Positions 6,917 to 13,935 of a stretch of DNA of 13,980 nucleotides are shown here, piece by piece; position 1 is the stretch's first letter, and every line of letters begins with the position of its first letter. This DNA is from CAYSRJ01 sp964525675 (GTDB lineage Bacteria > Spirochaetota > B62-G9 > DRHN01), in assembly GCA_964525675.1 (NCBI GenBank), contig CAZGJW010000068.1:1-13980 (forward strand), in the 5' to 3' direction. Position numbers and translations under genes: made by a program. Under the pieces are notes generated by a model. That model saw only the letters and a program-made list of their open reading frames with translations, did no database searches and had not been told where the DNA came from.

Positions 6917-7810
6917 ATGCATATAAAACGGGGGTTTGGAATTTACCTGGCTGCACTATTCATTACTCTCGGTATTATTCTGGTAAGCAGCTGCGGAGGA
7001 GGCTTTACGGTAACCTTTGTCGATACCCTCAGACCGCCGGCAAAAGAACCTGTAAAGAAGAAACCGCCTGAACCGGTAGTAAAAGAGAAACCTCCGGCAA
7101 CGGCTGAGGAACCAAAAGTCGAAGAGCCGAAAACTGAAGTTGTAGTGTCTGAAAAAGAACAGGCTGCAGGGGAGGAGGATAAAGAGACATCTGCTCAAGA
7201 ACCGAAAGTAACCGAAGCGCCGGAGAAATCCGTTTCAGAAGAAACTAAACCGGTTGAAGTCGCTGCCGAAGGTCCTGCAAGGACCGAAGGCCCTGAAGGG
7301 ACCGGAGAGCAGGAAGAGGCCGAAGGTCCTGAAGGGATTGGAGATTCTACAGGAGAAAAACCTGCTGTCTCCGAAGAACAGAAACAAAAGTCAGAGACCG
7401 TGAAGAACAAAGAGGAAGTATCTAAAGAGAAACCATCTGTCGAGAAGGGTGAAGAACAGAAGATCGCAAAAGAAAAAGAGAAGAAAAAGACCGATGAAAA
7501 CCAGAAGACAAAACCGCCTGAAATAAAAAAGGAGGTCGTTACCATTACAGGGATAGTCAGCCTTCGGAAAAACACCTTTTACATCACAGAACTCGAAAGT
7601 AAAAAGCTCTACAAGCTCGTCGGTCTGAAAAAAGAAGATGAGGCGATGCTCAAAAAGCTCATCGGGAAGCAGGCGGATTTCGAGCTCAGAATCGTTTCGA
7701 CCGAGGCGAAAAGGGCCTACAATGCACAGCTTGTGAAAATAGCAGAGGAAAAACTGGATTCGAAGGGCGAAGTGGAAGACACCTCTCCAAAAAAGGAGAA
7801 GAAGAAGTAG
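6917..7810 (+). CDS. Lys/Glu/Pro-rich lipoprotein with tandem hexapeptide repeat
   Basis: This 297-residue protein has four parts. Residues 1-25 form a lipoprotein signal peptide (basic start, hydrophobic core) ending in the lipobox V23-S24-S25-C26, so Cys26 should be lipidated. Residues 30-205 are low-complexity, dominated by Lys, Glu, Pro, Val and Thr, like the stiff spacers of TonB-type or wall-spanning proteins. Within them, residues 118-141 are a six-residue repeat of the type EGPEGT. Residues 206-276 look like a compact mainly-beta domain, beginning VTITGIVSLRKNTFYI and ending YNAQLVKI, perhaps OB-fold-like (inference). The tail is again Lys/Glu-rich. AAGGGG precedes the ATG by 7 nt. 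It has its own promoter and converges with the sugar operon. I recognise no named family; a role in holding a small domain away from the membrane is inferred. Confidence 0.85.
   Translation: MHIKRGFGIYLAALFITLGIILVSSCGGGFTVTFVDTLRPPAKEPVKKKPPEPVVKEKPPATAEEPKVEEPKTEVVVSEKEQAAGEEDKETSAQEPKVTEAPEKSVSEETKPVEVAAEGPARTEGPEGTGEQEEAEGPEGIGDSTGEKPAVSEEQKQKSETVKNKEEVSKEKPSVEKGEEQKIAKEKEKKKTDENQKTKPPEIKKEVVTITGIVSLRKNTFYITELESKKLYKLVGLKKEDEAMLKKLIGKQADFELRIVSTEAKRAYNAQLVKIAEEKLDSKGEVEDTSPKKEKKK
7266..7337 (+). repeat. 18-nt tandem repeat inside the lipoprotein gene
   Basis: Four consecutive 18-nt units begin at 7266, 7284, 7302 and 7320. Units 1, 2 and 4 are near-identical (ccgaaggYcctgMaRgga); units 2 and 4 differ at one base. 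Unit 3 is degenerate. They encode EGPART, EGPEGT, GEQEEA and EGPEGI, so the unit preserves the reading frame. Confidence 0.75.
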
Positions 7811-7832
7811 GGCTAAACCGACTGGATAGTAG

Positions 7833-8861
7833 TTACGAATACTCTTTCAAATCGACCGGCCTGCCCTCTTGGGCCGACTGGTCTGCTGCAAAGATCACCC
7901 GGTGAGTTTCGACCGCATTCTCAAGGTTGTTGTGCGGGTCTCTACCCGCATCGAGGCACTCGGCAAAGTATGAGAACTGCTGCAAATACGGGTGATTCGA
8001 AACATCGCCGCTGTCGATGAGCTGAACATCGAGCCTGCTCCACCCCTGGATGCCTTCGATCTTCTTGCTGTAGAACTGATCGTTTTTTATTGAGCCGTGG
8101 CTTCCGATCATGTTCAGGTTGAAGGTATACGGCTGCATGCAGTCGGTGACGCTCGAGACCTTTCCGATGATGCCGCCCCGAAATTTGAGCAGGGTAACGA
8201 TGTTCAGGTCGTAGTCATAGGGCATGTACACCTCGTGCGGATTCTTGTTGGAGTATGAAAAGACTTCTGCCACCTCATCATCGATGAGCCACAGAAGCAT
8301 ATCCAGGGCGTGGCAGCCCGCGCGAAGAAGGGAGCTTCCCCCGTTCTCTTTTTTGACCTCCCATCTCTGGTTGGCATACCAGGGCCCGATACCGTGATAG
8401 TAATCCGCCTCTCCATAGTACAGGCTTCCGATCAGCCCGCTTTCGATAATCGACTTCATCGCCTGAGAAGCGCCTATGAAACGCACCTCGAAACAGACCG
8501 AGGTCTTCACACCGTTCTTCTTAACGGCTTCGAGCATCCTGAGTGAATCCTGGTAACAAAGGGCAATCGGTTTTTCGATAATAACATGCTTTCGGGCTTC
8601 AGCGGCCCGTATGGTCTGTTCCGGATGCAGAAAATGCGGTGTGCAGATATCGACGATATCAATCGAATCATCCGAGAGGAGCGCATCGAGATCGTGATAT
8701 ATCTTCACCCGGACACCGTATTGCTTTTCAATATCCGCAGGTTCGAGATCCCGCCGCGAAACGATTGCAGCAGGCTCGTAGTTTTGGAGCTTCGCGAATG
8801 AGGCCAGATGGGCGCCTGCAACCCATCCGAAGCCGACTATTCCAACCCTGTAGGTTTTCAT
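7833..8861 (-). CDS. Gfo/Idh/MocA-family NAD(P)-dependent sugar oxidoreductase
   Basis: This 342-residue enzyme has an N-terminal Rossmann domain with VGIVGFGWVAGAH (6-18), the family's Glu96-Lys97-Pro98 motif in HVIIEKPIAL, where the lysine takes part in catalysis, and a C-terminal alpha/beta domain with GCHALDMLLWL holding the usual catalytic His (His184). Members oxidise or reduce a hydroxyl of sugars, inositols or sugar derivatives using NAD(P). The start at 8861 is preferred because GGGGAA lies 7 nt upstream; a further in-frame ATG at 8879 would add MHGEDE, whose codons contain that site, and has no ribosome-binding site. The gene is the last of the importer-nagB-nagA operon, 30 nt after nagA, so its substrate is probably the imported sugar or an oxidised form of it. 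No signal peptide is present. Confidence 0.9.
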   Translation of the reverse strand: MKTYRVGIVGFGWVAGAHLASFAKLQNYEPAAIVSRRDLEPADIEKQYGVRVKIYHDLDALLSDDSIDIVDICTPHFLHPEQTIRAAEARKHVIIEKPIALCYQDSLRMLEAVKKNGVKTSVCFEVRFIGASQAMKSIIESGLIGSLYYGEADYYHGIGPWYANQRWEVKKENGGSSLLRAGCHALDMLLWLIDDEVAEVFSYSNKNPHEVYMPYDYDLNIVTLLKFRGGIIGKVSSVTDCMQPYTFNLNMIGSHGSIKNDQFYSKKIEGIQGWSRLDVQLIDSGDVSNHPYLQQFSYFAECLDAGRDPHNNLENAVETHRVIFAADQSAQEGRPVDLKEYS

Positions 8862-8867
8862 CTCATC

Positions 8868-8873
8868 TTCCCC
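8868..8873 (-). promoter_or_regulatory. Ribosome-binding site deciding the oxidoreductase start
   Basis: GGGGAA (minus strand) sits about 6-7 nt before the ATG at 8861 and lies inside the codons that would follow the alternative ATG at 8879, which makes 8861 the better start. Confidence 0.65.
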
Positions 8874-8891
8874 ATGCATGAGACATCATGA

Positions 8892-10100
8892 CTACACACC
8901 GTCCCGATACGCGATCTCCCCGCCTAAAATCGTCATCTTGGCATTGAAATCCGGATCAAAAACGGCAATGTCGGCGGACTTGCCGACCCGTAGACTCCCG
9001 GTCCCGGCCTGAATCCCTAAAAGAATCGCTGGATTCATTGTCGCCCAGAACACTGCCTGTTCCAGCGGCTCGCCGATAAACTGCGAAAGCCGTCTAACCG
9101 CCGTGTTTAGCGTGACGGCACTGCCGGTGAGATTCCCGTCTAATTCGGGATTGTCCGGGTATATCATCCGGAGTACACCCTCTTTCACGAGTGCCTGTCT
9201 CCCGTCCCTGAAAGTCACAACAGTGCCGTCGGGCCTGCCCGCGCCGACGAGGGAATCGGATACGACTATCTTTTTGTCATGAGGCTTGATCTTGTCGACA
9301 AGCCTGAAAAGGGGCTTCGGCACGTGTACGGGACATCCGATCAGCTCGACGCTCACCGCATCGTTTATCAGCACGGCGGTTTCCATCCCCGGCTCCATGG
9401 TGAGCGCTTCTGTTTCGCTTTCCCTGATGCCGAGTGTCGCGTCAAAGAGGTGGGTGACATGCCGGGCGCCCGCCCTGATTGCTTCGAGCGTCTTCTCGTA
9501 GGTTGCCGCCGTGTGCCCGATAACCGGGACAATACCGTTCAACGCAAGTGTCTTGCACAGCCATATCGCGTTGTCGAGCTCCGGCGAAAAAGTAACCGTT
9601 TTAACGAGATCACCGGTCTCGTCGAGCAGCCGTTTGATATCCTCCTTTTTGGGAATGCGCAGGTACTGTTCGGGATGTCCGCCCTTGCACTGCGATGCAA
9701 GCCAGGGTCCTTCGACATGCACACCGTGCACCATCTTTCCAACCGGGCTTTGTTCCCGTGCCCGGCCTATCTTTTTCACCTGTTCAATGATTGCGCCAAA
9801 GGGGCTCGACAGGGTGGTCGGTATAATTTTCGTTACACCGAACCGGAGGTACTGCTCGAACCCCTGCATCATGCTCTCGACCGTACCGCCGATGAAATCG
9901 GCATCGAAAATCCCGTGTGTATGAATATCAATAAGCCCGGGGGAGACGATATGTCCCTTGACGTCTATAGTTTCTCTCGCCCGGGGGGTTCCGGACCCCT
10001 CTCCGATAGCTTTGATTAAACCGTCTTCAACAAAGAGGTATCCGTCAGTCAACACCCCTGATTCGGCAAAAATACGGCCGTTCTTCAATACAAGGGACAT
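8892..10100 (-). CDS. nagA: N-acetylglucosamine-6-phosphate deacetylase family (NagA)
   Basis: This 402-residue amidohydrolase removes the acetyl group from an N-acetyl amino-sugar 6-phosphate. Metal and catalytic residues are in place: His60-x-His62 in IDIHTHG, Glu130 in GVHVEGPW, His196 (IGHTAATYE), His217 (VTHLFDAT) and the catalytic Asp282 in VVSDSLVGAG. The motifs KGGHPEQYLR and GNLTGSAVTLN are also typical of NagA, and length is close to the usual 380-400. LFDAT and SDS replace the more common LFNAM and TDA, so substrate preference may be shifted. GGAGG lies 5 nt before the ATG. Its partner, a NagB-like gene, is upstream across a 206-nt gap containing a terminator-like hairpin. It is fed by the ABC importer of the same operon; no matching sugar kinase is visible. 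Confidence 0.92.
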   Translation of the reverse strand: MSLVLKNGRIFAESGVLTDGYLFVEDGLIKAIGEGSGTPRARETIDVKGHIVSPGLIDIHTHGIFDADFIGGTVESMMQGFEQYLRFGVTKIIPTTLSSPFGAIIEQVKKIGRAREQSPVGKMVHGVHVEGPWLASQCKGGHPEQYLRIPKKEDIKRLLDETGDLVKTVTFSPELDNAIWLCKTLALNGIVPVIGHTAATYEKTLEAIRAGARHVTHLFDATLGIRESETEALTMEPGMETAVLINDAVSVELIGCPVHVPKPLFRLVDKIKPHDKKIVVSDSLVGAGRPDGTVVTFRDGRQALVKEGVLRMIYPDNPELDGNLTGSAVTLNTAVRRLSQFIGEPLEQAVFWATMNPAILLGIQAGTGSLRVGKSADIAVFDPDFNAKMTILGGEIAYRDGV

Positions 10101-10264
10101 TCTTTCCTCCGTATAGTTCTCATAAACTCCATTCAGCGTTTCATCCCGGCATAGCCTCGATTCACTTTCCGCCGCTTAACCCCTGCATGATAATGTGCTG
10201 GTGAGCCGCATGCTATCCGCGACTCGCACGCGGAGCTTTTTCTGATGTGACCCGTCCGGATAAT

Positions 10265-10291
10265 AAAAAACCAGGTGCTGTAGAATCCCGG
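10265..10291 (-). terminator. Terminator-like hairpin between the nagB-like gene and nagA
   Basis: On the minus strand, 15 nt past the nagB-like stop, CCGGG (10291-10287) can pair with CCTGG (10275-10271) through an 11-nt loop with one G-U pair. It is followed directly by six T (10270-10265) and ATT. The stem is short, so partial termination or 3'-end protection is more likely than a full stop. Confidence 0.4.
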
Positions 10292-10306
10292 ATAGTTATT
10301 CGTATC

Positions 10307-11269
10307 TCAGTTTACTTCCGGCACGAGCGGACCTGCTAGCTCTTTGATGAAAAAGAGTTTTCCGGGAAGTTCGGGCATGACACTCGAAGGAATCCACATG
10401 TCCGGTCCGTATTTCAGGGTAACCCACAGCGCCATACTCTGGTAGATCATCTTTCGAGAGGGAAGGTACCCGTCGACACCACCGATGGTGTAATCGGCCT
10501 GCAGAAAAATACCGGGGCCGATCGTATTCGCCCGCGCCGGCACAAGTGTAATCCTTCCTTTGAAGCTCGTAATGGAGTTCTGTATAATCGTGAGGGGGTG
10601 CAGCTTCGCCGCTATACGGTACGTCGGTTTTTTCCATTCATCTATGTCCCGGTAATCCGCCGCGAAATGGGGCTCCCAGAAGGCAATATGAAACACCCAT
10701 CCGATACCATATATAAGAACGAACTTTGCGCCTTTCGCCCTGAGGTCCGCAATCTCGTCCGCATATCGCGGCATCTCATCCCTCGTGGCAAAATGTCGCT
10801 GCTTCTCGGGCACCGTTCTGACTCCCAGCCTGCCGTAAAACGCCGCCTCCATGGCGTTTCTAAATGCGCCCGGGTTGGATACGGGAAGTGTGTTGCCGTC
10901 ACTGTCGCTCCATTCATCCATGTTGAACCCGTGCACGTGGGAGCAGTCGATATTCCATATATTCAGAAACTCCGCGGCCCACCGGTACATCCCCATGGGA
11001 CCGGCTGAAAGAATAACGATGACGTCCCGTCCCTCATCTTTCGCCTTCTTGATCTGCAGGGCTATTTCATGGCCCATCAGTGTATTGAAATCCTGGAGGG
11101 TTTCGGCACCGACCGGTGTAAAATCGGGATGCCACCACTTTTCACGCGTATACACATCTTCAGGCTTCATACTGCAGCAGTCGTCGATTTTTTTAAGGTC
11201 CCAGGCCTCCGGATAGAAATCCTCGAACATGGATCCATTGATCGTCGAGATAAGATCGATTTTTTCCAT
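10307..11269 (-). CDS. Divergent glucosamine-6-phosphate deaminase/isomerase-like protein (NagB family)
   Basis: This 320-residue protein is longer than typical NagB (about 260), with roughly 60 extra N-terminal residues. NagB hallmarks are the phosphate-loop-like VILSAGPMGMYR (85-96), HGFNMDEW (113-120, with the catalytic-base Asp118), GIGWVFHIAFWEP (188-200) and a downstream ARANTIGPG. In E. coli NagB the third motif reads GIGxDGHIAFNEP, with the triad Asp141, His143 and Glu148. Here His194 and Glu199 are kept, but the Asp is Val192 and the Gly is Phe193. Ring opening or substrate choice may therefore differ. The start at 11269 is chosen because AGGAG lies 7 nt upstream; the frame opens further to 11359, but that would overlap the permease gene. 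It stands 46 nt after the permease gene and before nagA, pointing to amino-sugar or related sugar-phosphate metabolism. Confidence 0.82.
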   Translation of the reverse strand: MEKIDLISTINGSMFEDFYPEAWDLKKIDDCCSMKPEDVYTREKWWHPDFTPVGAETLQDFNTLMGHEIALQIKKAKDEGRDVIVILSAGPMGMYRWAAEFLNIWNIDCSHVHGFNMDEWSDSDGNTLPVSNPGAFRNAMEAAFYGRLGVRTVPEKQRHFATRDEMPRYADEIADLRAKGAKFVLIYGIGWVFHIAFWEPHFAADYRDIDEWKKPTYRIAAKLHPLTIIQNSITSFKGRITLVPARANTIGPGIFLQADYTIGGVDGYLPSRKMIYQSMALWVTLKYGPDMWIPSSVMPELPGKLFFIKELAGPLVPEVN

Positions 11270-11276
11270 GTGCACG

Positions 11277-11281
11277 CTCCT
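11277..11281 (-). promoter_or_regulatory. Ribosome-binding site deciding the NagB-like start
   Basis: AGGAG (minus strand) lies 7 nt before the ATG at 11269. This supports the short form and removes an apparent overlap with the permease gene, which ends at 11316. Confidence 0.8.
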
Positions 11282-11315
11282 GTTCGGTGAAGCTTGTTCG
11301 GCATATCCGGGGTAT

Positions 11316-12317
11316 TTATGATCGTTCGCCGGTGTAGTTGCTGATTGTAACAGCAGCAATGATAATTATCCCGATCACAACATCCCGCATGTACGGATTG
11401 ACATTCATGATGATCAGCGCGTTATCAAGGAGCCCGATGAGTATGACACCCAGAAAGAAACTCAGGGCGTTTCCCTTGCCGCCGGTTATTGCGACCCCGC
11501 CGACAATAACAGACGCAAGCGAATCGAGCGAATAGGAATCTCCCGTCACAGCCAACGCAGAGCCGACACGCGAGATGAGTATCAGTGCAGCAAGCGCATC
11601 CAGGAGGCCGACGATCACGTAGGCGGTGAGGGTTATCCTGTCGGTGCTGATACCCGATACATATGCAGCCTTCCTGTTCCCGCCGATTGCATAGAGGAAC
11701 CTGCCGTATCGCAGAAACTTCAAAATGATATGGGTGACGATGACGACCCCGATAAAGAAGAGTATGGCGATCGGAATAAAGTTGAGTATCCTGCCGCGAC
11801 CGAGCAGCTCAAACCTGCCGAAGAGCATGTAGGAAGCGCCGCCGCTTATCAGAAGGGCCGCTCCCTTGTATACCGATCCGAATCCAAGCGTGATTATAAA
11901 CGATGTCACCCTCGATTTAATCACCGTAATCCCGTTTATCAGCCCGAGTAAAAACCCGACGGCAAACGAAACAACGAAAGCCATGGGAATGGCAAAAGGA
12001 GCAAGCCACGCATGCGGATAATCGGCGGGGAGTCCTCCGATTTTCTGTATGATCATGGCAAGAATAATGCCGATGAGAGAAACCTGCGGCCCGACCGAGA
12101 TGTCTATCTGCCCCGATACGAGCAGCATCCCCACGCCGCAGGCAACAATACCGAGCACCGAAATCTGCTGAAAAATGTTGATTATATTCACGATACGCAG
12201 GAATTTCGGGTTTACGATCGTTGCCACAAGGGCGAGCACAACGATCAGTATGATGAGCATGGTGGACTGTGTGATTTTCTTTTTCTGTCCTTCTCTTGAA
12301 CGAATGTTGATCTTCAT
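11316..12317 (-). CDS. Ribose-type (CUT2) ABC transporter permease
   Basis: This 333-residue integral membrane protein belongs to the RbsC/BPD_transp_2 family and forms the channel of a monosaccharide importer. Successive hydrophobic stretches (about 8-10 membrane segments) start with TMLIILIVVLALVATIV. Family motifs are GMLLVSGQIDISVG near residue 70, the cytoplasmic loop AIGGNRKAAYVSGISTDRI and ASVIVGGVAITGGKGN. The ATG at 12317 is preferred because AGAGGA lies 6 nt upstream; a TTG at 12323 would add two residues and overlap the ATPase stop. With the ATG start, the gap to the ATPase gene is 2 nt, so the two genes are probably translationally coupled. The transported sugar cannot be read from this subunit; its operon suggests an amino sugar or derivative. 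Confidence 0.93.
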   Translation of the reverse strand: MKINIRSREGQKKKITQSTMLIILIVVLALVATIVNPKFLRIVNIINIFQQISVLGIVACGVGMLLVSGQIDISVGPQVSLIGIILAMIIQKIGGLPADYPHAWLAPFAIPMAFVVSFAVGFLLGLINGITVIKSRVTSFIITLGFGSVYKGAALLISGGASYMLFGRFELLGRGRILNFIPIAILFFIGVVIVTHIILKFLRYGRFLYAIGGNRKAAYVSGISTDRITLTAYVIVGLLDALAALILISRVGSALAVTGDSYSLDSLASVIVGGVAITGGKGNALSFFLGVILIGLLDNALIIMNVNPYMRDVVIGIIIIAAVTISNYTGERS

Positions 12318-12319
12318 CT

Positions 12320-13873
12320 TCAATCCTCTTCAGCAACCTTTTCACCGACACCGAGCGAATACTTGAGCATGTTTTCCTCGGTAATCTGATCTCCCTTGAG
12401 CACTGTCACAAGCTTCCCGAAACGCATAATCCCGACCCGGTCGCAGACAGAGATGAGCTCCGGATTGTCCGACGATATCATGATGATTATCTTTCCCTCT
12501 TTTGCAAGATCGTCCATGAGCCCGTAAATCTCAGTCTTGCTGCCGACATCGATACCGACCGTCGGCTCATCAAAAATAAGAATTTCAGATTCGGCAAAAA
12601 GCCATTTCGCGAGCACTACCTTCTGCTGATTACCGCCGCTCAGGTTTATCACCATCTGGGAAATGGATGGCGTTTTCACGTTAAGCGCCTTCGAAATATC
12701 CCCTGTCTCATCCCGCTCTTTTGAAAGGTTCATAAATGCGCCCTGGCTCTTTGCAAACCGAACCATACTTATATTTTCAAAGACAGGACGAATAATAATG
12801 AGCCCGTCGTCCTTTCTGTCTTCGGTCAGCAGGCCGATGCCTTTTCTGATGGCATCGTTCGGGCTGGTCGGCGTAATGTCCCTGCCGCAGTACACAAGCC
12901 GTCCGGAGTCTCTCTCATCGAGGCCGAACATCATTCGTGCGAGCTCGGTTCTGCCCGATCCCACGAGCCCGCCGATTCCGAATATCTCCCCCTTCTGCAC
13001 CGTAAAGGAGACATGATCGACGGCTCCCTGCCTGGAGTAATCGATCATCTCGAGAATGTTCCCCTCCAAACCTGCAGCTTGAACAGCACTTCTCGAAAAA
13101 ATGGATGCGCTTTTCTTTCCGATCATCTCTCGGACGATTGTATTCATGTCCGTTTCATTCACGGTATGAGTGTTGATTTTCTTGCCGTCTTTGAATATGG
13201 TCACCCGGTCGCAGATTTCAAATATTTCTCCGATATGATGGGAAATATAGATAACACTCAAACCTTTCTCTATATGCTTCCGGACGATGTCGAACAGCAC
13301 ATTTTTTCCGTGCCTGTCCAGAGCCGCGGTCGGCTCATCGAGAATCAGAATCTTTGCCCTGTGCGAGAAGGCCTTGGCAACACTGATGAGCTTTTTCTGC
13401 ACTGTAGTGAGGTCGTTCAGTTTTTTTCCCGATTGGATATCGATGCCGAGCTCCTCGAGAAGCCTGTCCGCCGCGTCGATACAGGTCGCAAGCTTGACAA
13501 AACCGAATCGTGTTTTCGGCAAATCGTAGAGGTAAATGTTTTCAGCAACCGAAAGCTCCTCCACAAGCTGGTTTTCCTGGTGTACAGTCTGGACGCCAAG
13601 CTCGATCGAGGTGGGCGGATCAAAATGGGTGTACTCTTGACCATCCAGAAAAATATTTCCTGAATCAGGCTGGATAGAGCCTGCGATTATTTCGATAAAG
13701 GTCGACTTACCCGCCCCGTTCTGACCGACAAGCGCCTGGACCTCTCCGTATCGAAGGTCAAAATCAACCGCGTCGAGTGCCTGAACGCCTGGGTAGCTCT
13801 TGCTTACCTGCACAGCCTCTAATATATTCGTCGTCTTCACACCTTCCTTCATTAGATCGACTGCATATTGCAT
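12320..13873 (-). CDS. Ribose-type (CUT2) ABC transporter ATPase with two nucleotide-binding domains
   Basis: This protein of up to 517 residues is a tandem RbsA/MglA-type ATPase that powers the neighbouring permease at the inner face of the membrane. Domain 1 has Walker A VGQNGAGKST (Lys56), Walker B ILILDEPTAALD (Asp179-Glu180) and switch His212; its signature is the degenerate LTTVQ (155-159). Domain 2 has the family's degenerate Walker A GLVGSGRTE (Arg308 in place of Lys), a canonical LSGGNQQK (411-418) and Walker B IFDEPTVGID. One composite site is thus canonical and the other is degenerate on both faces. The start is uncertain: the ATG at 13873 is only 8 nt after a hairpin and has no Shine-Dalgarno site; an ATG at 13852 and a GTG at 13840 (preceded by AAGGAAGG) are alternatives, and domain homology begins near residue 18. 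Confidence 0.93.
   Translation of the reverse strand: MQYAVDLMKEGVKTTNILEAVQVSKSYPGVQALDAVDFDLRYGEVQALVGQNGAGKSTFIEIIAGSIQPDSGNIFLDGQEYTHFDPPTSIELGVQTVHQENQLVEELSVAENIYLYDLPKTRFGFVKLATCIDAADRLLEELGIDIQSGKKLNDLTTVQKKLISVAKAFSHRAKILILDEPTAALDRHGKNVLFDIVRKHIEKGLSVIYISHHIGEIFEICDRVTIFKDGKKINTHTVNETDMNTIVREMIGKKSASIFSRSAVQAAGLEGNILEMIDYSRQGAVDHVSFTVQKGEIFGIGGLVGSGRTELARMMFGLDERDSGRLVYCGRDITPTSPNDAIRKGIGLLTEDRKDDGLIIIRPVFENISMVRFAKSQGAFMNLSKERDETGDISKALNVKTPSISQMVINLSGGNQQKVVLAKWLFAESEILIFDEPTVGIDVGSKTEIYGLMDDLAKEGKIIIMISSDNPELISVCDRVGIMRFGKLVTVLKGDQITEENMLKYSLGVGEKVAEED
12324..12329 (-). promoter_or_regulatory. Ribosome-binding site deciding the permease start
   Basis: AGAGGA (minus strand) lies inside the last codons of the ATPase gene, 6 nt before the ATG at 12317. 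It is adjacent to the alternative TTG at 12323, which is therefore unlikely to be used. Confidence 0.7.
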
Positions 13874-13881
13874 AAAACTAC

Positions 13882-13907
13882 GGGGTCTCTTTTCGAAAAG
13901 AGACCCC
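13882..13907 (-). promoter_or_regulatory. Perfect 26-nt palindrome (intercistronic hairpin) between binding-protein and ATPase genes
   Basis: The 13-nt arm GGGGTCTCTTTTC is followed without a gap by its exact reverse complement. In RNA this would fold as an 11-bp stem with a UCGA loop. On the transcribed strand it is followed by GTAGTTTTATG, so it has only four T and is at best a partial terminator. It lies 28 nt after the stop of the binding-protein gene and 8 nt before the first possible start of the ATPase gene. The position is typical of hairpins that protect the binding-protein mRNA end or lower expression of downstream transporter genes. Confidence 0.8.
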
Positions 13908-13935
13908 TGAAAACATCGTTGATTCCTAACCTGTG

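Noticed and set aside
7195..7575. Minus-strand ORF rich in Phe and Ser inside the lipoprotein gene
   Set aside because: Its composition is the simple reverse complement of Lys/Glu codons in the low-complexity arm.
9279..10019. Plus-strand ORF of 246 codons opposite nagA
   Set aside because: It is a mirror frame of a well-supported NagA reading frame; the His/Arg/Cys-rich translation looks like shadow coding.
10216..10234. 6-bp hairpin followed by GCTTTTT on the plus strand as a terminator
   Set aside because: No plus-strand gene ends there, so the orientation makes no sense as a terminator; it is mentioned only as part of the unusual gap.
13013..13663. Plus-strand ORF of 216 codons opposite the ATPase gene
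   Set aside because: It is antisense to the conserved first nucleotide-binding domain and shows no domain or start signal of its own.
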